Positions 16,363 through 20,888 of a stretch of DNA of 20,888 bases are shown one piece after another. Position 1 is the first letter of the stretch. Each line of letters begins with the position of its first letter. The notes under the pieces are model-generated. The model did no database searches. It worked only from the letters and a program-made list of their open reading frames with translations, and was not told where the DNA came from. Both the position numbers and the translations under genes were made by a program. The stretch comes from Podochytrium sp. JEL0797 (Eukaryota > Chytridiomycota > Chytridiomycetes > Chytridiales > Chytriomycetaceae), in contig JADGJG010000404.1 of the NCBI GenBank assembly GCA_027596195.1, positions 1-20,888 of the forward strand, written 5' to 3'.

Positions 16363-17469
16363 TCACCCAGAGGCATGCAAAAACTTGGCACTTTCCCGCA
16401 CAACATCCTCCGCCGCCTTCTTGGCCGGTCCAACCGTATCCAGAAAAGTCATGTGAAACTCATGCGGCATATAAGGGTACCGCTTCTTGACCACCAACTC
16501 CTCATCCACCACCTTCTTGACCTTATCCACAAACGCGTCAATCCCCGCCCGCAAAATTTCTCCACCCCCATACACCACCAACACCCCACCCTTCTTGGGA
16601 ACACAATCCGCAAGCCACGCATCGTTCCAATTCACAGGCGCCACGCGGGACATGAGGTCCGCACTCGTGATGGTCGCTTCAAACATGTCCGCCATACCCC
16701 GCGACCGATCCACCGACAACATGTCATGCTGCGCCGAGATTTCATTCGGATAATTGGGCGGCAGGATCGTCACGTGAGGATCCACCCACGGCGAATACAA
16801 AATCGCAGAAACGGGTTGCACGAGATGCGCGTGTTGCGTGGCAATCAAATGAATCAAATTCACAGCCGCGTTTCCACCCGCCGAGTCCCCTGCGATCGAA
16901 ATGGTCTTGTATCCGAGCTCGAGGAGATGTTTGTACGCTTCCAGACAGTTTTTGAGAAGACTCTCGAAACTCGATTCAGGACACGACCCGTATTTCACGG
17001 CAAATACGCGCATCTTCGTCCCCCCCGAAATCCTCTCAAACTCACACACAAGCTTCTGCGAAAACAAAGCCACCGTCCACGCCGACCCCGCCACAAACCC
17101 TCCCCCATGAATATTCAACACCACATGCGTCGTACCAACAGACCCCGTTTCCCCACCAATCCACAACCCCGTCTCCGTCTCCTTAACACGAGCACCACCC
17201 ACCAACGCTTGCATGCGTCCACTGACATGCAGCAATCCGCGGAACAGGAGCGAATTGGATTTGACCCCGAGAGGGTCGAGGACGCGGAAAATGAGGGAAG
17301 CGAGTTCGCCAAACAAGCCCACGTGGGAGAGGTATCCTTGTTCGAAACGCTTCGGGGTGCGGAGGGACATGTGGAGGGCTTGGAGGGGGGCCACGAGAGT
17401 GGCGTAGAGGCCAATCACGGGAAGGAAGGCGAGGCATTGGAGCATTTCGAACGGCGTCGTGGGTGGCAT
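16363..17469 (-). CDS. HSL-family alpha/beta hydrolase (esterase/lipase)
   Basis: Single exon, 368 residues, starting at ATG 17469 (an in-frame TTG 48 nt upstream is not needed). It has the hallmarks of the hormone-sensitive-lipase group: oxyanion motif NIHGGGF (H121), nucleophile elbow GDSAGG with Ser196, an acidic residue in the GGGEILR segment (E304, where family members carry Glu or Asp) and the histidine region MPHEFHMTF (H336). SPWVDP at 226-231 is also typical. Residues 10-30 are hydrophobic (LQCLAFLPVIGLYATLVAPL) and may be a signal anchor, as in ER steryl-acetyl and related esterases of fungi. The substrate is unknown; a lipid ester, sterol acetate or xenobiotic ester would fit. It lies in the same direction downstream of PTEN. 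Confidence 0.82.
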   Translation of the reverse strand: MPPTTPFEMLQCLAFLPVIGLYATLVAPLQALHMSLRTPKRFEQGYLSHVGLFGELASLIFRVLDPLGVKSNSLLFRGLLHVSGRMQALVGGARVKETETGLWIGGETGSVGTTHVVLNIHGGGFVAGSAWTVALFSQKLVCEFERISGGTKMRVFAVKYGSCPESSFESLLKNCLEAYKHLLELGYKTISIAGDSAGGNAAVNLIHLIATQHAHLVQPVSAILYSPWVDPHVTILPPNYPNEISAQHDMLSVDRSRGMADMFEATITSADLMSRVAPVNWNDAWLADCVPKKGGVLVVYGGGEILRAGIDAFVDKVKKVVDEELVVKKRYPYMPHEFHMTFLDTVGPAKKAAEDVVRESAKFLHASG

Positions 17470-17646
17470 ATCCTGTGTTTGTGGGAAAAATTTGAGGGTC
17501 GCTTTGACCCTTGCCAAACGCCCGGTTCCATAAAAAAAGAAGGGTAAAAAGAGAATAGGGCAGTGATTGCGGGAGGGAAACTCGGCGACCCCCTCGTTCC
17601 CGCCTTTCTCCTCCCCCTTTTCTTTTCTATTTTTATTATTCTTTTA

Positions 17647-18947
17647 TCATTCAAATTCAATTCGCAAGCTAAAACCATCCCCATCCACCCCCCACCTCCT
17701 CTTCCACCCATCCACGTCCCCCTTCCCAAAACAGACACACTTTGCATCAGGATGCGTGGCTCCAAACCCCACAAAGAACGTGTTGAACCACACTCGACAC
17801 ACTTTATGCCGTTTCGAATTCACGTACACGTTCACACACACGTCTCCTTGAACTATTGTCGCGTCTGCGGGAGTGAATCGGACGGTTTGGAGCTTGTTTT
17901 CTGATGTGAGTGTGCGGGTGGTGGAGGACGACCGAGAAGACCATGTGACGACGTCTTGTTGCACAATCTCAATAATAGGATCTGTCGAAACTGTGAGTGT
18001 GAGAGGAGGACTTTCGTTGGCGAACCCCGCGAAAAACTCGGGGGGGAGCTCCCACCTGACTTTCCAAACGCCGAATCCTTCACCCCCTCCACCACAACAC
18101 CCACAACCTTCCTCTCCACACCCCTATACTCCTCCACCACCCCACCACCCATCCACCTCAAATTCCCCTTACTCGCCTCCGTCCCCCGCACACCCGCATC
18201 CAGACCCTTCCCCCTCTCCACCCAATCCCGCCCAACCTTGTTCAAAAACTCATCCAAATAATAAACCCACCGCACCTGCCCCATAACCGTTAACCCATCC
18301 CCAAACCCTTCGCGCATCCGTAACCGCGTGTATCCCTCCAAACATTCCCTTGCATCCCCAAACACACGTATGAGGAGGAGGTATGCGCAACAAACGACCC
18401 CGGTTCGTCCCTTTCCAGCTTTACAATGAACGGCTGCCACGTTCTCCGGGTGGCTGGAGAGCCAGGTGTGTATATCGCTCAGAATCGCAAGGAGGAGTGC
18501 GAACGGTGGCGGAGCGTGGTCGTCGAAGGGGTAACACACCCAATTCGAGTCGAACGCGGAAGGGGAGTAACTGAATCCAGGTTCAGAGCAGAGATTGTAG
18601 ACTCGATAATGGGAGGTGTGTTTCGCGGTGAGGAATTTGGAGGCCTTGTTTTTTTGTGGGACTTGTGGTTTGAATATGACGTGTGGAGGGTGTTATGGAG
18701 AGCAGCGCGGGGATTACATGGTCCATTGAGTTGCGGTAGATTCGTTTGGGGAGGGTGACCGACGGGAATCCCATCGCGATGAGGGTTGGTGTCATGTCTG
18801 AGGTTTTTGATCAAGGGTGTGAGGCTCACAGCGGGGGGAGAGGAGGGGAATTGAATGCGTACAAGCGAGATCAAGGTCCGTTTGAAGTGTTGGATCGACT
18901 GTGCGTCGTTTGCCTTTCGACACGGCCGTGCGCAACATTTTGGACAT
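17647..18947 (-). CDS. PTEN: PTEN-like phosphatase with C2 domain
   Basis: Model on the minus strand: exons 18947-18863, 18797-18718, 18644-18173 and 18107-17647, 365 residues. The N-terminus (VSKGKRR...TDLDLAY) matches the PTEN lipid-binding segment, followed by LIAMGFPS...RIYRN. The phosphatase core has the WPD-loop Asp in YPFDDH (D97) and the P-loop HCKAGKGRTG (128-137), identical to PTEN including the two lysines that select phosphoinositides. The C2 part reads VWKVRWELPPEFF, QGDVCVNVYVN and CRVWFNTFFVG. Expected role: hydrolysing PIP3 (or PIP2) at the membrane, opposing PI3-kinase. Introns 1 and 2 (65 and 73 nt) are well supported by the PTEN alignment; intron 3 (18108-18172, GTAAGG donor, 65 nt) is my best solution to a frame change between the domains and is less sure. 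There is no regulatory tail after C2. Confidence 0.83.
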
Positions 18948-18976
18948 GCTTTTTTCTTTCTCATCTCCCCAACAGC
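18948..18976. promoter_or_regulatory. 29-bp divergent start-to-start spacer
   Basis: The PTEN ATG (minus) and the Tim17-like ATG (plus) are separated by only 29 bp, a pyrimidine-rich stretch on the plus strand ending CCCCAACAGC before the ATG. Either both genes have almost no 5' UTR, or transcription of each starts inside the other gene. Confidence 0.6.
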
Positions 18977-19858
18977 ATGAGTGATCGAACCACCAAGAGC
19001 GACCCGCGGTCGTTCGTGCTATCCGCCAAGAACATTTACGTGGGCACTGTGGGCACAAGTTGAGTGTGTTTTTGCTGTCCAAGTCCTCCTCGCTCTAACA
19101 TCCTTCTCTTCCCACCAGCCGCAACCGGCGCTGCCATCGGCGCTCTGTGGGGCATCGTAAAGAACCAAGGACCCGTAGGATACTCCTTCATGATGGGTGC
19201 AAACTGGTTAAGCGTGTCCCTCCCCTTCTGCGGTACCGTTTTCTTCCTTCCCTTTCCCCGTTGATCATACCTGCTAACCTCCTCCGCACCAGTTGTCCGC
19301 GAGGCCGTACTCCACCACAGACACCGCCTCAACCCAGTATACGGCCGCCTCAACTGGCGACACCGCGACGCTGACGAAATGCGCGCGTCGATTGTGGCGG
19401 GGAGTGTGGTTGGTGGCGGGTTGGCTTATTACACTCGTGGGTCGCTTGCTGTGATTGGCGGAGGGATCATGTTTGGGACTTTGAGTGCCGTTGGGCAGTA
19501 CGCTTACACGTACTTTCGACACGCGCGGCAAGACGCCGCTTACAAGCTCCAAACACAAGGCGATACGCCAACTACGAAATTGATGGACTTGAGGAACCCG
19601 AAACCGCGGGAAGAAGAGTCGTTTGACGATCACGGGTACGATCCCCTACGCGAATTCACGCAATTCGTGCGACGGAAGGTGTTGGATCGGATGGGGGATG
19701 TGACGGTGGTGAATGGGGGGTGGGTTTCGCCGGTGGTGAATGCGTTGGATTTGGAATACCGAAAGCGGTTGAATGTCAAGATTGAGATTTTGGAGAGACA
19801 AGTGGGGTCGTTGAGGGCGCAGTTGGCGATGAAGGGGATTGAGGTTGTGGACGCGTAG
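18977..19858 (+). CDS. Putative membrane protein, Tim17/22/23-like
   Basis: Model: exons 18977-19058, 19119-19232 and 19293-19858, 253 residues; both introns are 60 nt, phase 1, with clear C-rich acceptors. The protein has a short hydrophilic start, then Gly/Ala-rich hydrophobic segments: TATGAAIGALWGIV, GYSFMMGANWLSVSLPFCVV, ASIVAGSVVGGGLAYYT and LAVIGGGIMFGTLSAVGQYA. It ends with a hydrophilic, partly coiled C-terminal part (KIEILERQVGSLRAQL). Four short GxxxG-rich helices followed by VREAVL resemble the Tim17/Tim22/Tim23 superfamily and related mitochondrial inner-membrane proteins, which suggests a mitochondrial import or complex assembly role. The similarity is by pattern only. AATAAA occurs just after the stop (19868). 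It shares a 29-bp divergent spacer with PTEN. Confidence 0.68.
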
Positions 19859-19998
19859 AATTGTTTGAATAAATGGTCCGGAGGAATAAAAAGACGCGAG
19901 GAAGACGAGGCAGGATGACTCCGCGTTGGTTGTTTGGTTTTTGGTTTTTTTCTCTGCACCCACCTCACAAACGAAAAAAAAACTCGTCCTCCGCCAAA

Positions 19999-20815
19999 AT
20001 GCAGAACGTGGTTGACCTCGAGGACATCGAGTCGCCCCAGCGCAGCCGCCCGTTCCAGCGTCTATCGCCCGTCTACCCTTCAGCATCCAGAGACGCCTCA
20101 GTCGAGCACGGGGTAAATTACCGCTTTTAAATTCTCCGCTTCCTCGGCTATTTCCTTCAGCAACAACAACCCACCCTCTGCCATCTGCTGTACTTCATTT
20201 AAACCCGTGGCGCACACAACCCGAGGAGGCGCTTTCCCGCACCTACCTCCATCCATGGTTTAAATCTTTTTACACAACACCTCCAAAAGGACCGTGGGTA
20301 CCCTTCTTCTGCAGCTGGCCCTTCTAACCCACACTCGGGTGGTGCCCCCTCTGACTCGCTCAAGCGTCGTCGTTCCGTCAGTCCTGGCGAGTTTGAAGCA
20401 TCCCGTCGTCGTCACGATGAGGCACCGGAGCAGATGGACCAACGCAGGTATGTGAAGCCCCACTTTCCCTCCTCTCTCTCTCTCTCTCTTTCCCGTCTTT
20501 CCTCCTCCTCTTGGTATTTTTTTGTTTTTTTTTCTGTCCCCCGCACGATGTGTGTACGAAGTTTGCCCCTATGTCCCGTGGCTGTCTATCGAAGAAAACA
20601 TGTGCCATATTTACATGAGAGCACCCCTCTTTATGGATCCATTTTCTTTGTTCAATAAGAAGATGTGTCCACGTTGGTGAACTCAGAAAATCGTTTTCCC
20701 ATCCCCCCACACCCCCGCACTTTTCCCCAGTTTCCAACAATCTTTCTCACCCACCTTTCCCCCCTCTCTTCTCCAGGTCTCTTTCTCCACAGCGTGAATC
20801 GATTAGCAACGTTCG
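19999..20815 (+). CDS. Unrecognised Arg/Ser/Pro-rich protein, 5' part
   Basis: Model: exons 19999-20112, 20290-20447 and 20777-20815, continuing beyond the window behind a GTGAGT donor at 20816. The reading phases join cleanly (phase 0, then 2): MQNVVDLEDIESPQRSRPFQ, then DRGYPSSAAGPSNPHSGGAP, SLKRRRSVSPGEFEASRRRH, and RSLSPQRESISNV. The visible about 103 residues are disordered, with SP and RRRSVSP sites that could be kinase targets or nuclear signals; no domain is visible. Introns of 177 and 329 nt are much longer than elsewhere in the window. An additional small exon inside the first one (after TTCAG at 20160) was considered but its phase does not fit. The product is unknown; a nuclear protein is a guess. 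Confidence 0.5.
20469..20490. repeat. CT microsatellite in intron
   Basis: A run of about eight CT units inside the second intron of the last gene, next to further pyrimidine tracts. Confidence 0.6.
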
Positions 20816-20833
20816 GTGAGTTGTCTACGTCCT

Positions 20834-20835
<2 letters not shown>

Positions 20836-20888
<53 letters not shown>
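20836..20888. repeat. Poly-G run of 53 bases at the window end
   Basis: The last 53 bases are all G. Such a run is very rare in fungal genomes and is typical of a read or contig end artefact, so it may not exist in the chromosome. It falls just after a GTGAGT splice donor. Confidence 0.8.

Noticed and set aside
16345..17547. 400-codon plus-strand ORF
   Set aside because: It is the reverse strand of the HSL-family esterase, which has clear catalytic motifs; the plus-strand product is Arg/His/Pro-rich with no domain.
20161..20189. Small extra exon (QQQPTLCHL) in the last gene
   Set aside because: A TTCAG acceptor precedes it, but using its only GT donor leaves a phase that does not join the next exon, whereas skipping it does.
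1..20888. Transposable element or CRISPR array
   Set aside because: No terminal repeats, transposase or reverse transcriptase motifs, and no regularly spaced repeats; the only arrays are the A/B gene duplication and short tandem repeats.

Overview
The window looks like nuclear DNA of a fungus, most likely an early-diverging, zoosporic (chytrid-like) lineage. Genes are densely packed on both strands and most carry short GT-AG introns (mostly 47-103 nt). The protein set is eukaryotic: HP1, PTEN, a casein kinase II beta subunit, a TALE homeodomain and a RING-CH ligase. A PTEN with its C2 domain next to a stefin-like cystatin is unusual for Dikarya. The lineage is an inference and was not tested by any search.

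Left part (1-5560): a tandem cluster of two intronless families I do not recognise, all on the plus strand, in the order A1(partial)-B1-A2-B2-B3-A3. Family A is a short Ala/Pro/Tyr-rich protein with a hydrophobic C-terminal tail. Family B is a Pro-rich protein with a C-terminal helix and, in two copies, a CxCxxC motif. A2 and A3 share a conserved upstream block (CACGTG, then TATAAAA exactly 78 nt before the ATG). B1 has lost the start codon and TATA box seen in B2. A promoter-like relic follows A3.

Middle part (5743-14418): a TALE homeodomain gene ending just after its recognition helix; a chromodomain/chromoshadow (HP1-like) gene on the plus strand; a two-TM RING-CH E3 ligase on the minus strand; casein kinase II beta on the plus strand; a second, diverged HP1-like gene on the minus strand; about 0.9 kb with no convincing gene but a 92-bp tandem duplication; and a stefin-like cystatin.

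Right part (14657-20888): an acidic-tailed helical protein on the minus strand (possibly Ett1/Nro1-like), an HSL-family esterase (minus), a spliced PTEN with C2 domain (minus), a Tim17/22/23-like membrane protein (plus) starting only 29 bp from the PTEN start codon, and the 5' part of an unrecognised Arg/Ser/Pro-rich gene. The window ends in a run of 53 G.

No rRNA, tRNA, CRISPR array or intact transposon was seen. The neighbouring single-copy genes do not form an obvious pathway. The most unusual parts are the alternating A/B array and the two HP1-like paralogs with different aromatic cages. Exon boundaries were worked out by hand from splice signals, reading phase and family conservation; no RNA evidence was available.
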